DNA of 46,557 nt from an uncultured Bacilli bacterium. Its GTDB lineage: Bacteria; Bacillota_I; Bacilli_A; RF39; UBA660. Below the pieces are notes generated by a model. That model made no database searches and was not told the origin of the DNA. It worked only from the letters and a program-made list of their open reading frames with translations. Position numbers and translations under genes: made by a program. The first letter of the stretch is position 1; each line of letters begins with the position of its first letter. This document shows, in pieces, positions 1-8,809 of the stretch. The DNA lies in NCBI GenBank assembly GCA_944331835.1, contig CALVIU010000004.1, positions 1-46,557 on the forward strand. The letters run 5' to 3'.

Positions 1-147
1 CATATTACCACATTATCGGTTCCTGAAATTTTGATGGCAAATTGGAATAAATGTTACATATCTATTATAACTGCACAGTGTATTACATTATTATTATATC
101 CAAATATGTAAAATTAATACATAGTTTATAAAAAAAATACAAAATCA

Positions 148-176
148 TTTTCAAATAGTTGATAATTAGATATAAT
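148..176 (+). promoter_or_regulatory. Probable sigma-A promoter for the ABC operon
   Basis: A -35-like TTTTCA (148-153) is followed by a 17-nt spacer and a perfect TATAAT (171-176). The leader contains GAGGAG (185-190), well placed for the ATG at 201. Bases 1-147 hold nothing I can assign. Confidence 0.55.
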
Positions 177-200
177 AATTATACGAGGAGAGTAGGAAGT

Positions 201-878
201 ATGAGTATATTAAAAGTCCAAAATTTAACAAAAACTTATGGCAAAGGAGATACTTTAGTTAAAGCGGTTGATGACGTTTCATTTACAGTTGAAAAGAAAG
301 AATTTATTGCTATACTCGGGGCATCAGGTAGTGGTAAATCAACTCTTTTACACATAATCGGCGGAGTAGACACCCCAACCAGTGGTAAAGTTTTAGTAAA
401 TGATGTTGACATTTACTCTTTAAACGATGAATCACAATCACATTTACGAAGAACAGAAGTTAGCATTATTTATCAATTTTACAATTTAATATCAACACTT
501 AACGTCAAGGAAAACATAACTTTACCCCTTGACCTTGACAAAAAATCTATTGATGATGCATACTTACAAGAAATAATTAAACTTTTAAACTTAGAAAATC
601 GTCTTAAACACTTACCAAACGAACTATCCGGCGGTGAACAACAAAGAGTGTCAATCGGAAGAGCACTTTTAACTAAACCAAGTATAATTCTAGCAGATGA
701 ACCAACAGGTAATTTAGATAGTAAAAACAGTATCGAAGTTATGGAATTACTTAAAAGCGCCAACGAACTATTTGATCAAACTATAATTATGGTAACCCAT
801 GATGAAAATCTTGCCAAATATGCTAAGAGAATCATAACCATTGCAGATGGAAAAATAGTTAGTGATAAGGTGTTATGA
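201..878 (+). CDS. ABC transporter ATP-binding protein (MacB/LolD-like, FtsX-permease type)
   Basis: Cytoplasmic ATPase subunit of about 225 residues that powers the FtsX-type permease encoded next. Visible motifs are Walker A GASGSGKST (residues 40-48), a Q-loop glutamine in IYQFYNL, the signature LSGGEQQR, Walker B with D-loop ILADEPTGNLD, and the switch histidine in MVTHD. The start at 201 is chosen because GAGGAG lies about 10 nt upstream and the family begins at this point; the upstream in-frame ATG at 159 lies before the -10 box. The stop overlaps the next start (ATGATG at 875-880), indicating translational coupling. The family exports peptides or lipoproteins or acts in cell-envelope signalling; the substrate here is unknown. 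Confidence 0.93.
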   Translation: MSILKVQNLTKTYGKGDTLVKAVDDVSFTVEKKEFIAILGASGSGKSTLLHIIGGVDTPTSGKVLVNDVDIYSLNDESQSHLRRTEVSIIYQFYNLISTLNVKENITLPLDLDKKSIDDAYLQEIIKLLNLENRLKHLPNELSGGEQQRVSIGRALLTKPSIILADEPTGNLDSKNSIEVMELLKSANELFDQTIIMVTHDENLAKYAKRIITIADGKIVSDKVL

Positions 879-3331
879 TGAAAATCCTAAATAAACTTAC
901 TTATCGATACTTAATGTTAAACAAAAAGAAATCTTTAATTACAATAATAAGTATTGTTCTTATGACTACTCTTATTTTTTCACTTGGCCTTGGAGCATCA
1001 ACAATTAGAAAGAAAACTGTTGATGAGACCATTGAATATTCCGGCCCCCAACATTTAAAATTATATGATTTAGAATTTTCTACAATAAACACTTTAAATA
1101 ACAATTCTGATATAAAAGAAATTGCTTTAATGCAAACTATAAATACTATAAATTCTAATGACTATCAAATAAATTTTATAACAGTTTCCGAAAATGCTAA
1201 AAATTATTTTTTAAATTTACAAGGCAGTTTTCCAAATAGTGATAACGAAATTATAATATCATCAGAATTTGCTCAAAAGGAAAATTATGCCATTGGTGAT
1301 ACTATAAACAACAAAAAAATTGTTGGTATATTTACTAGTACTCCCTTAAATCATGAAAGATATGATGGCGATAATTTTTATGCCTACACGTTTGGCTCAT
1401 TTAGTGATTCTTCTCTAACAACTTTTCTAATAACTTTTAAATCAACTAGAAATGCCTATAGTAAAATTAATGAAATAGCAAGTTCCCTTGATTTACAAAA
1501 AATATCTAATCCTGGTGGAGCGGTTATTTATGATAATGCCGTAATTAATGATTCATTATTGCAAGCAAATGGTGAATTTCATTTACTAAGCACAAAGTTT
1601 GGTGTTTATGCTATATTTTCAACTATTTTAATAGTTGTAAGTGTTTTTTGTGTTTTAATAGTTCGCAATGCTTTTACTATAAGTTTATCTGAACGCAAAA
1701 AACAATTTGGTGCCTTGCGAAGTATCGGAGCAAGTAAAAAACAAATATTTAAAATGGTTATGGTTGAAGCCTGTATGTTAAGTATCATTGCTATTCCTTT
1801 AGGTATTATATTAAGTTTTCTTTTAGTTTCAGGTATACTTGCTATTTTTAACAAAATCCTCGCCGATTTAATTGTTCCATACCAACTATATTTATATCCG
1901 GAATTTATTATAATTTCTTTAATTTTTATATTGCTAACTATATTTGCATCGGCCTTATATCCAGCCATCAAAGCAAGCCTAGTAACTCCAATGGAAGCAA
2001 TTCGCCTAAATAATGTTTATAAAATAAGAAGAAGCAAAGAAAATTATCCTTTAATCAAAAAAGTTTTTGGAGTTGAAGGAGAAGTAGCATACAAAAATAT
2101 GAAAAGAAATCGCCATAAATTTACATCGAGTACAATTTCTTTATGTATCTCCGTTATCCTTTTTATAACATTTGCTACATTAATAAAATATATTTTAGTA
2201 AATTATGCTACTAATTTTGAAGAAGAATATGATATTTACATTCAAGTTCCTACTACTAGTCCTGAAATTTTACAAGAAATATCAGATATTTCTGCGATAG
2301 ATGAAATAGTAATTTATCAAAATGAATACCTATTTTTCAGCAATAAAGAATATTTAACAGATGAATTTATTGAAAATAATCCTGATGATAACTATTACTA
2401 TCTCCAATTATACGGATTAGATGATAAAACATATAATGCTTATTTAAATAAGTTAAAAATTTCTAATAATTATTTTGGGATATTAGTAAATAATGCTTAT
2501 ACTAAAGATCCAGACACTAATGAAACAGTTCCTTATAATGCATTTATAAATAATCCTAACATACAAATAGAATTAAATACTAATGAAACAATATATCATC
2601 CAGAAACAGATACTTATGAATACATAAATAATCCATCTTATCTGACTATATCAAATTTATATTTAACTAATGAATTTTCTTATTTCAATTTAAATAACCC
2701 TGCTTTAATCGTCGACTTTGATACATTTACATATATTAAAAATGCTATGCCAAGCACTATAACTACACATCAATTATATGAAATTTGTATTAACTCTGAA
2801 CACTATCAAGAGTTTGACCGAGAAATGACTAAAATAATTGAAGAAAATCCCAATATAAACATAGGTTATGATAATTATGAGTATTGGAACTACGAAAATA
2901 AAATGGTAGCCATATCTATAGCCTTTATTCTTTATTCCATTTTAACATTTATTGCTTTAATAAGTATTACAACAGTATTTAGTTCGATAAATGCTAATAT
3001 AGAAACTAGAGAAAAAGAATTCTCTGTCTTAAGAAGTATTGGCCTAAGTAAAAAAGGCTTAAATAAAATGTTAATTCTTGAAGGTACATTTTTAGGTCTA
3101 AAAGTTTTATTCTTTTCCATACCTATTTCCATGATTATCATTTGGTTTATTAGAGAAGCCTTAAAAATGATGGATATAATTTCAAAATCAATGATAATTC
3201 CATATCCTACTAATTATTTAATTGCTGCAATAATAGTTGTACTAGTTTTAATATTCTTAATAACTATGTTTAGTGTTCGTAAAATAAAAAGAAAAAATAT
3301 AGTTGATTCAATAAAAAATGAAAACATTTAA
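875..3331 (+). CDS. FtsX-like ABC transporter permease, two FtsX domains
   Basis: Membrane permease of about 818 residues, partner of the preceding ATPase. It has a TM helix near residues 20-40, an extracellular domain of about 200 residues, and a three-TM FtsX block around residues 240-370 containing the coupling motif RKKQFGALRSIGASKKQ. After a second TM and a second extracellular domain rich in Asn, Tyr and acidic residues, a second FtsX block carries REKEFSVLRSIGLSKKG near residue 710. The two coupling motifs show the internal duplication typical of the long permease form. It starts inside the ATPase stop. A hairpin terminator follows directly. The substrate cannot be deduced. Confidence 0.92.
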   Translation: MMKILNKLTYRYLMLNKKKSLITIISIVLMTTLIFSLGLGASTIRKKTVDETIEYSGPQHLKLYDLEFSTINTLNNNSDIKEIALMQTINTINSNDYQINFITVSENAKNYFLNLQGSFPNSDNEIIISSEFAQKENYAIGDTINNKKIVGIFTSTPLNHERYDGDNFYAYTFGSFSDSSLTTFLITFKSTRNAYSKINEIASSLDLQKISNPGGAVIYDNAVINDSLLQANGEFHLLSTKFGVYAIFSTILIVVSVFCVLIVRNAFTISLSERKKQFGALRSIGASKKQIFKMVMVEACMLSIIAIPLGIILSFLLVSGILAIFNKILADLIVPYQLYLYPEFIIISLIFILLTIFASALYPAIKASLVTPMEAIRLNNVYKIRRSKENYPLIKKVFGVEGEVAYKNMKRNRHKFTSSTISLCISVILFITFATLIKYILVNYATNFEEEYDIYIQVPTTSPEILQEISDISAIDEIVIYQNEYLFFSNKEYLTDEFIENNPDDNYYYLQLYGLDDKTYNAYLNKLKISNNYFGILVNNAYTKDPDTNETVPYNAFINNPNIQIELNTNETIYHPETDTYEYINNPSYLTISNLYLTNEFSYFNLNNPALIVDFDTFTYIKNAMPSTITTHQLYEICINSEHYQEFDREMTKIIEENPNINIGYDNYEYWNYENKMVAISIAFILYSILTFIALISITTVFSSINANIETREKEFSVLRSIGLSKKGLNKMLILEGTFLGLKVLFFSIPISMIIIWFIREALKMMDIISKSMIIPYPTNYLIAAIIVVLVLIFLITMFSVRKIKRKNIVDSIKNENI

Positions 3332-3332
3332 T

Positions 3333-3360
3333 AAAATGGTAAGAAATTACCGTTTTATTT
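3333..3360 (+). terminator. Rho-independent terminator after the ABC operon
   Basis: A 10-bp stem (3333-3342 pairing with 3347-3356, one G-T wobble) with a GAAA loop, ending in a T-rich tail. It begins one base after the permease stop codon. Confidence 0.8.
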
Positions 3361-3402
3361 TGGTCAATATTGACTAAAAAATAACTAGATAGTACAATTT
3401 TT

Positions 3403-5040
3403 ATGGCGATATTTATGAACAAGACAAAATTAAAAAAATATTCTTTTATTACTGCTATTATTTTAGCATTATTTATGGTAGTAGGAATAATTTATGATAA
3501 ATATTCTTCTATTTTTATTCCTTTTACTAAACCATTAGAAATAATTGATATTTTTATTTCTTTTACTTTTTGGATATCATTAATTTGGTTAGTTATTTTT
3601 TCTTTATATTCTTATCTTGATAATTATAAATATCACAAACCTCATAAACTTTCTATCTTTAGAAGGCATCCTTTTTTATCAATATTTATTTTAACATTTT
3701 CTATTAGTCTTATTTATTTTGTTATTTTTTATCCAGGTATTGTCACTTGGGATGGATTTTGGCAACTTGATATGTATTATGGTATTAGAGCAATGTCCAA
3801 TCACCATCCGGCATTCTTAAGTGTTATTATGGGATTACTAGCTGATTTAGGTCGATTTCTAATAAATGATAATTTTGGTATATCTTTATTTATAATTATG
3901 CAAATGCTTTTTAATGCCTTTGTTTATTCATATACTATAAAAGTTTTATCTAAACTAAAAATACCTAACTTTTTATACAATATTATAATTATTTTCTATG
4001 CTGCCTTCCCATTATTATCTTTATATTCTGTCACTTACATCAAAGATACACTATTTTATTTAACTTGTTTACTAATATTTGTATTTCAATATAATAACTT
4101 AGTATTAGAAAATAATCACAATAAATCTACATATATTATATTAACATTACTTTATATTTTATTAATACTTTTACGTAACACAGGTATTTATATTGCTGTT
4201 ATATCATTAATCACTCTGATTTTATATTATCGTAAGAAAGTTACTTTAATATTTAAAAGAATATCTATCATATTTGGCATAATCATAGTATTTCAAATAG
4301 GTTATAATATTTTAATATATCAAGTACTCGATGTAAATCATGCTTCAGTTAGAGAAATGTTGTCAATTCCTTTACAGCAAACCGCTAGATATTTGAAAAA
4401 TTATTCTGATGATTTAAATGAAGAAGAAAAAGAAGCAATAGAAAATTTATTTACTGTAGATATCACTGAATTAGGAGAGTTATACAATCCTAATAAAAGT
4501 GATCCAATAAAGTGGAAATTTAAAAGCAATGCAACTACTGAAGAATTATTAAACTATTTTAAAGCGTGGTTTACAATGTTTTTAAAACACCCTGGAACTT
4601 ATGTTGATGCCACTTTAAATAATACTTATGGCTATTTTTATCCGGGGATGCTTAATAGTATCGAAGAAGGCTTAGGTTTCTTTGAAATAGAAGATAATAC
4701 TAGAGTAAATACTGGATATCTTGATATCTCTTTTAATACATCAACTCATGCAGCTCGTGAATTCATATATAATATGAGTGATACTTTAAGTAAAATCCCA
4801 GTACTTGGTAAGATTTACTATTGTTCAACATATACTTGGGCATTAATTGCTATAACAATTTATCTTTTATATAAAAGATACCATGAATTATTAGTTTATT
4901 GTGCACCATTATATATGGGAATTATTGTTTGTCTAATTTCCCCATTAAATGCTCATATGCGTTATTTAATACCTGTAGCAATTTGTATTCCAGTCTTAAT
5001 TGCTTTTGTATTTCATCGAAAAGCTAATGCTAAAAAATAA
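3403..5040 (+). CDS. Polytopic membrane protein, DUF6020-like
   Basis: Integral membrane protein of about 545 residues with many hydrophobic helices separated by short loops. The stretch FYPGIVTWDGFWQLDMYYG followed by NHHPAF resembles the conserved PG-x-WD/S-x-x-Q and HP motifs of DUF6020-type proteins, which look like GT-C glycosyltransferases; that resemblance is recalled, not computed. A large extracytoplasmic segment lies around residues 315-420, and the C-terminus ends in further TM helices with a basic tail. The start could be 3403 or 3415 (both ATG, in frame); neither has a good ribosome site. It stands alone between the ABC-operon terminator and an extended -10 promoter. The function is unknown, possibly envelope glycan or polymer modification. 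Confidence 0.75.
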   Translation: MAIFMNKTKLKKYSFITAIILALFMVVGIIYDKYSSIFIPFTKPLEIIDIFISFTFWISLIWLVIFSLYSYLDNYKYHKPHKLSIFRRHPFLSIFILTFSISLIYFVIFYPGIVTWDGFWQLDMYYGIRAMSNHHPAFLSVIMGLLADLGRFLINDNFGISLFIIMQMLFNAFVYSYTIKVLSKLKIPNFLYNIIIIFYAAFPLLSLYSVTYIKDTLFYLTCLLIFVFQYNNLVLENNHNKSTYIILTLLYILLILLRNTGIYIAVISLITLILYYRKKVTLIFKRISIIFGIIIVFQIGYNILIYQVLDVNHASVREMLSIPLQQTARYLKNYSDDLNEEEKEAIENLFTVDITELGELYNPNKSDPIKWKFKSNATTEELLNYFKAWFTMFLKHPGTYVDATLNNTYGYFYPGMLNSIEEGLGFFEIEDNTRVNTGYLDISFNTSTHAAREFIYNMSDTLSKIPVLGKIYYCSTYTWALIAITIYLLYKRYHELLVYCAPLYMGIIVCLISPLNAHMRYLIPVAICIPVLIAFVFHRKANAKK

Positions 5041-5044
5041 TTTG

Positions 5045-5053
5045 TGATATAAT
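5045..5053 (+). promoter_or_regulatory. Extended -10 promoter (TGATATAAT)
   Basis: TGATATAAT fits the TGn-TATAAT extended -10 pattern. No good -35 is present, as expected for this promoter class. It would start the run of genes from 5076 to 7800. Confidence 0.55.
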
Positions 5054-5075
5054 TAATATAGAAAGGATTATAAGT

Positions 5076-5501
5076 ATGGATATATCAATAATAGATTTTT
5101 TTTCTAATTTAGATTTTGATAATATGAAATATTTTTATCATATAACAGAACAAGGAAGTGGAGATAAGATTCTCGAAGAAGGTCTTTTAATGGCAGATAA
5201 ACATTTATGGAGCACTACAATAGAAATAACACCAGAAATGATTAAAGACCCTTATAACTTTATTAAAGGAGAAAGGGGAAATAATATAAGAAATACTGAT
5301 GAAATGAATATAATTGGTTGTGAAAAAGAAGATATAGATTATTTGGTTACTAAAAATGATTTTTACGGTTGGAACCAAGAAGAAGATGCTAATTATATAA
5401 TACCCAGAGATTTTATTATGGGCTATATTGACATGCGTTCGGATGATGAAGATTATTCATTAATATTAAACCCTAATTATTTTAATTATGGAGGAAGATA
5501 A
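5076..5501 (+). CDS. Hypothetical protein, 141 aa
   Basis: Small, acidic, soluble protein with no signal peptide or TM helix. The start is supported by GAAAGGA 9-15 nt upstream. The N-terminal stretch FYHITEQGSGDKILEEGL resembles the Y-H-x-T...IL...GL pattern seen at the start of ADP-ribosyltransferase-like folds, but the full set of active-site residues cannot be traced, so I do not assign that activity. It is the first gene of a tightly packed run and ends 1 nt before the next start. The product is not recognised. Confidence 0.7.
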   Translation: MDISIIDFFSNLDFDNMKYFYHITEQGSGDKILEEGLLMADKHLWSTTIEITPEMIKDPYNFIKGERGNNIRNTDEMNIIGCEKEDIDYLVTKNDFYGWNQEEDANYIIPRDFIMGYIDMRSDDEDYSLILNPNYFNYGGR

Positions 5502-5502
5502 T

Positions 5503-6048
5503 ATGAAAATATTATTTATATCTGATATCCATGGTATTACTAAAAACTTAGATAAAGTAAGAAGATTAATAGAAAAAAATAACTTTGATAAAATTGTCAA
5601 TCTTGGAGATATGTACTACTGTGGATTATCAATAAGAGGAATGCTTGAAGTTGACCCTAATACAGTTAAGGATTTTTTAACAAATTATCAACACAAACTT
5701 TTAAGCTTACAAGGAAATTGTGACTCTGAAGTCGATATTGAAAAATCGGAATTTCCAATATGCAGAGATCTTGCTTTGATAAATGTAGATGATATAAATA
5801 TTTATTGTACCCATGGTCACATTTATAATATTGATAAAAATAGTAAATTTGTAAATGGTGGAGTTTTAATTTATGGCCACTTCCATGTGCCTTATATTAA
5901 AAAAGTCGCTAATATGACCTATGTTTGTGTTGGTTCCATATCTCTACCTCGAGATAAATATGGTCCAACTTATGCTATCTATGAAAATAGAAAAATATCA
6001 ATTTATTCTTTAATGGATGATTCAATAGTTTTTGAAAGCGAGGTATAA
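5503..6048 (+). CDS. YfcE/MJ0936-family metallophosphoesterase
   Basis: Cytoplasmic phosphodiesterase of 181 residues with the calcineurin-like fold. The full set of metal ligands is visible in order: SDIHG (residues 7-11), NLGDMYYCG, QGNCDSE, a THGH and YGHFH. Family members hydrolyse phosphodiesters such as model compounds and cyclic nucleotides; the natural substrate is generally unclear. The start is set at 5503 because GGAGGAAG lies directly upstream and the protein then begins with the family's MKILFISD; an earlier in-frame ATG at 5488 lies before that site. It is followed after 1 nt by the MBL-fold gene and is probably in the same transcript. Confidence 0.92.
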   Translation: MKILFISDIHGITKNLDKVRRLIEKNNFDKIVNLGDMYYCGLSIRGMLEVDPNTVKDFLTNYQHKLLSLQGNCDSEVDIEKSEFPICRDLALINVDDINIYCTHGHIYNIDKNSKFVNGGVLIYGHFHVPYIKKVANMTYVCVGSISLPRDKYGPTYAIYENRKISIYSLMDDSIVFESEV

Positions 6049-6049
6049 C

Positions 6050-6769
6050 ATGAAATTACAAATAATTGGTTCCGGTGGCATGTGGCATAAAGAAAATAGC
6101 GCAAGTTATTTAATTGATGACCATATTTTGATTGATATACCTAATGGTAGTTGCAAAAATTTATATAATTTAGGAGTTAAAACTGAAAAAATAGACAATG
6201 TTTTAATCACGCATTTTCATGGTGACCATTTTTTTGATATCCCATTTTATCTTCTTAAGAAGAGCAAAGAAGATGAATTAGATGTAAATATTTATTGTAC
6301 TAAACCGGGTAAGAAAAAAATTGAGGCTCTATTTAAATTGGGGTTTCCCACATCTTCCAAGAAAGTTTTAAAACGTCTTCAATTAAACTATAATTTTAGT
6401 GCTAATTTTACAATAAATAATTACGAAGTATCTAGAGTTAAAGTTAGCCATGGTGATTTTAAACCAGCATATGGCTATATATTTAAAAGTGATAATCTAA
6501 CTGTTGGTTTTACTGGTGACACCGGTTACTGTGATACTGTTGATTACATGGCAAGCATTTGTGATTATCTAATTTGTGATTGTAGTTTTATTCTAGGTAA
6601 TGAATCCCACATGGGAATTGATGATATTAAAAAGTTAGCAACCAAATATCCTGATCATAAATTTGTAACTTCTCATATGTTCAGTGAGACCATTAAAGAA
6701 GCCAAAAAATTAAAAATAAAAAATATAATTGTTCCGAACGATGGCGATTATATATCAAAAGGAGAGTAA
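6050..6769 (+). CDS. MBL-fold metal-dependent hydrolase (RNase Z-like subgroup)
   Basis: Metallo-beta-lactamase-fold hydrolase of 239 residues. The signature HFHGDH (about residue 60) supplies the dinuclear metal site. Later ligands are the histidine of KVSHGDF, the aspartate of FTGDTGYCD, and the histidine of FVTSHMF. The layout is that of the short RNase Z/YcbL-like hydrolases, but the flexible-arm exosite of true RNase Z is not evident, so tRNA 3' processing is not claimed. The start at 6050 follows GCGAGGTATAAC. It sits between a phosphodiesterase and an acetyltransferase with 1-nt gaps. Confidence 0.88.
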   Translation: MKLQIIGSGGMWHKENSASYLIDDHILIDIPNGSCKNLYNLGVKTEKIDNVLITHFHGDHFFDIPFYLLKKSKEDELDVNIYCTKPGKKKIEALFKLGFPTSSKKVLKRLQLNYNFSANFTINNYEVSRVKVSHGDFKPAYGYIFKSDNLTVGFTGDTGYCDTVDYMASICDYLICDCSFILGNESHMGIDDIKKLATKYPDHKFVTSHMFSETIKEAKKLKIKNIIVPNDGDYISKGE

Positions 6770-6770
6770 C

Positions 6771-7343
6771 ATGGAATTTATTGGAACAAAACCATTAGAA
6801 ACAGAAAGGCTAATACTTAGAAGAGCAACGCTTGCTGATGCCGATGTTGCTTACCAAAGTTGGTGCACGAGTGATGCTGTTGCTAAATACGTTATGTGGG
6901 AAAAACATAAGAGTGTAAATGAAACAAGAGCTATTTATACTAAATGGATTGAAGCATATCAAGATTTAGACACCTACCGCTGGATTGCCGAGTTAAAGGA
7001 TACTGGTGAAGTCATTGGAACTATTGATATCAGTAAAAAGTTTTTGCCATATGGAACATGTGAAGTAGGGTACTGCTATGCTGAAAAGTATTGGGGCCAA
7101 GGATATGGAACTGAAATATTAATGCGAGTAATAAAATTTTTATTTGAAGAATGTGATGCTGATATCATCGTTGGTGAACACATGGATAACAATCCCGCTA
7201 GTGGCAGAGTAATGGAAAAATCCGGATTAAAGTATGAAACCAGATTACGAGCTAGAATCAATGACAAAATGGGTAGAAAAAATGATTTAATAGTTTATTC
7301 GCTAACTAAAGAAGAATATGAAAAGGAGAAACAAAATGGATGA
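6771..7343 (+). CDS. GNAT acetyltransferase (RimJ/RimL type)
   Basis: Cytoplasmic N-acetyltransferase of 190 residues. It begins with the subgroup signature LETERLILRRATLADAD. The acetyl-CoA-binding region shows EVGYCYAEKYWGQGYGTEI, containing the (Q/R)-x-x-G-x-G/A motif, and the C-terminal NPASGRVMEKSGLKYE is typical of ribosomal-protein or small-molecule acetylases of this branch. The start at 6771 follows AAAGGAGAG. Its last 8 nt overlap the cinA-like start. The substrate is unknown. Confidence 0.9.
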   Translation: MEFIGTKPLETERLILRRATLADADVAYQSWCTSDAVAKYVMWEKHKSVNETRAIYTKWIEAYQDLDTYRWIAELKDTGEVIGTIDISKKFLPYGTCEVGYCYAEKYWGQGYGTEILMRVIKFLFEECDADIIVGEHMDNNPASGRVMEKSGLKYETRLRARINDKMGRKNDLIVYSLTKEEYEKEKQNG

Positions 7344-7800
7344 AGTTGTAAAAATTTTAACCGAAAAGCATAAAACCATTGCTACTATGGAATCTTGCAC
7401 TGGTGGTGGAGTAGTAAATGCTATTACCAATATTGAAGGAGCTAGTGAAGTCCTAAAGTTTAGTGCTGTAACTTATTCTAATGAATACAAAATAAAAATG
7501 GGAGTTGACTCCCAAATTATCGATAAATATAGTGTCTACAGTATGGAAACTGCTATCGAGATGAGTACAAATATTGCCAAATTTGCTAATGCCAACTATG
7601 GTGTAGGTATTACAGGTAAATTAAATCGTATCGATAGATTTAATCCTGAAGGCCAAGATAATCAAATTTTTGTAAGTATATATGATGTTGACAATAATAA
7701 ATATTATAACTTCGATTTATTAGCAACCAAACCAACCCGAAAAGAAAATAAAGCCTTGATAATCGAAGCTATTGCCAATAAATTACTAACAATTATTTAG
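7336..7800 (+). CDS. CinA C-terminal domain protein, nicotinamide-nucleotide amidase-like
   Basis: Stand-alone CinA C-terminal domain of 154 residues (PncC type). The family deamidates nicotinamide mononucleotide in the pyridine-nucleotide salvage cycle. Diagnostic sequence includes ATMESCTGGGVVNAIT with the conserved serine and glycines, FSAVTYSNEYK, and GVGITGKL in place of the usual GVTGxAGP, so the substrate loop departs from the common form. The N-terminal MoCF-like half of full-length CinA is absent. The start at 7336 has GGAGAAAC upstream and overlaps the acetyltransferase end. It is convergent with the methyltransferase, sharing 8 nt. Confidence 0.82.
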   Translation: MDEVVKILTEKHKTIATMESCTGGGVVNAITNIEGASEVLKFSAVTYSNEYKIKMGVDSQIIDKYSVYSMETAIEMSTNIAKFANANYGVGITGKLNRIDRFNPEGQDNQIFVSIYDVDNNKYYNFDLLATKPTRKENKALIIEAIANKLLTII

Positions 7801-8719
7801 GTAAGGCAATTAATACTACTTCCGTAGGATAATATCTATTTCCAAAATAACGTAAATAGAAAGTATAATTGTCATTAATAGTATTTATGAGTTTAGGTAA
7901 TTTCCACAAATCATCATGATTATGATACACTGAAATTAAAAGTTTTGGTGTATCATTTTTTATATGATTAGTTGCCCCAATTAAAGCCTTTTCTTCACTA
8001 CCTTCAATATCCATTTTAATCAAAGTAACTTTTTCTTTTACATCATCATCCAAAGTAACACTTTTTACTATTTCCTCTCCGGAATCTGCAACAGTATTAG
8101 CAGAAGCGCTTGTGCTATTACTATTTATATAAAATTCACCATTTATATCACTAAGAGCCTTCTTTTTAATAACTATATTACCAAAATCCTTTAAAGTATT
8201 TTGCATGAGTTTAATACTTGACTCTGTTATTTCAAAAGCGTAAATTTTTTTGTAAATGCCATAAGTATTTATGTAATTTAATATAGTATCTCCAGTATAT
8301 GCTCCAACATCGACATACACTTCTTCTTTATTTTGCTTAATTAAGTCCAAATCAAAATATTGACTATAATTTCCTTCATAAGCTATAGCTAAGGAATTAA
8401 AATCAGAATTATACCAATAATTTAAAATTCCATACAATACTTTTTTAGAACGATAATCTCCTAAATTATTATATAAATTATCAAAATCATCAGCATGATT
8501 TTTTAATACTTCTGCTCGCAATTTTAATTCTTCAAATTCACTTTCTTCATATTTTAGTTTTCCCCAATAATTGAATTGAGCCAAAAACCTTTCAATCGCT
8601 TGCTTATTAAATTCATCAATATTTAAATAACTATTTTTAATATTATTAAATATCATCTCCGGACTAAGAACTTTTAAAGAAGCAATTAAATTTTTAAAAT
8701 GTATATCTAACTTATTCAT
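7793..8719 (-). CDS. FkbM-family methyltransferase
   Basis: SAM-dependent methyltransferase of 308 residues. The SAM-binding motif I is VYVDVGAYTGDT (about residue 160), followed by KIYAFEITE and, later, the FkbM hallmark LIKMDIEGSEEKAL. Members methylate hydroxyl groups on glycans or natural products. The N-terminal 140 residues are helical and not recognised. The start at 8719 is chosen over the upstream in-frame ATG at 8746 because GGAGGAATT sits just ahead of it. It is divergent from the Rel-like gene and overlaps the cinA-like stop by 8 nt. The target is unknown; surface glycan modification is plausible. Confidence 0.88.
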   Translation of the reverse strand: MNKLDIHFKNLIASLKVLSPEMIFNNIKNSYLNIDEFNKQAIERFLAQFNYWGKLKYEESEFEELKLRAEVLKNHADDFDNLYNNLGDYRSKKVLYGILNYWYNSDFNSLAIAYEGNYSQYFDLDLIKQNKEEVYVDVGAYTGDTILNYINTYGIYKKIYAFEITESSIKLMQNTLKDFGNIVIKKKALSDINGEFYINSNSTSASANTVADSGEEIVKSVTLDDDVKEKVTLIKMDIEGSEEKALIGATNHIKNDTPKLLISVYHNHDDLWKLPKLINTINDNYTFYLRYFGNRYYPTEVVLIALPK

Positions 8720-8752
8720 AATTCCTCCATGATTAATAATATGCAAAATATT

Positions 8753-8781
8753 TTGACTTTTTTCTAAAATTAGTGTATATT
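8753..8781 (+). promoter_or_regulatory. Sigma-A promoter of the RelA/SpoT homologue
   Basis: TTGACT (8753-8758), a 17-nt spacer, and TATATT (8776-8781): a near-consensus housekeeping promoter about 28 nt upstream of the start codon. Confidence 0.75.
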
Positions 8782-8809
8782 ACTAGGCAACAAGATGTGG
8801 GGTGGTAAT

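Noticed and set aside
1-111. Open frame of 36 codons at the window start ending in TAA
   Set aside because: Too short, no recognisable motif, and no start visible; it could equally be chance.
5076-5501. Possible ADP-ribosyltransferase toxin
   Set aside because: Only the initial Y-H-x-T and GL pattern is suggestive; later catalytic residues cannot be placed.
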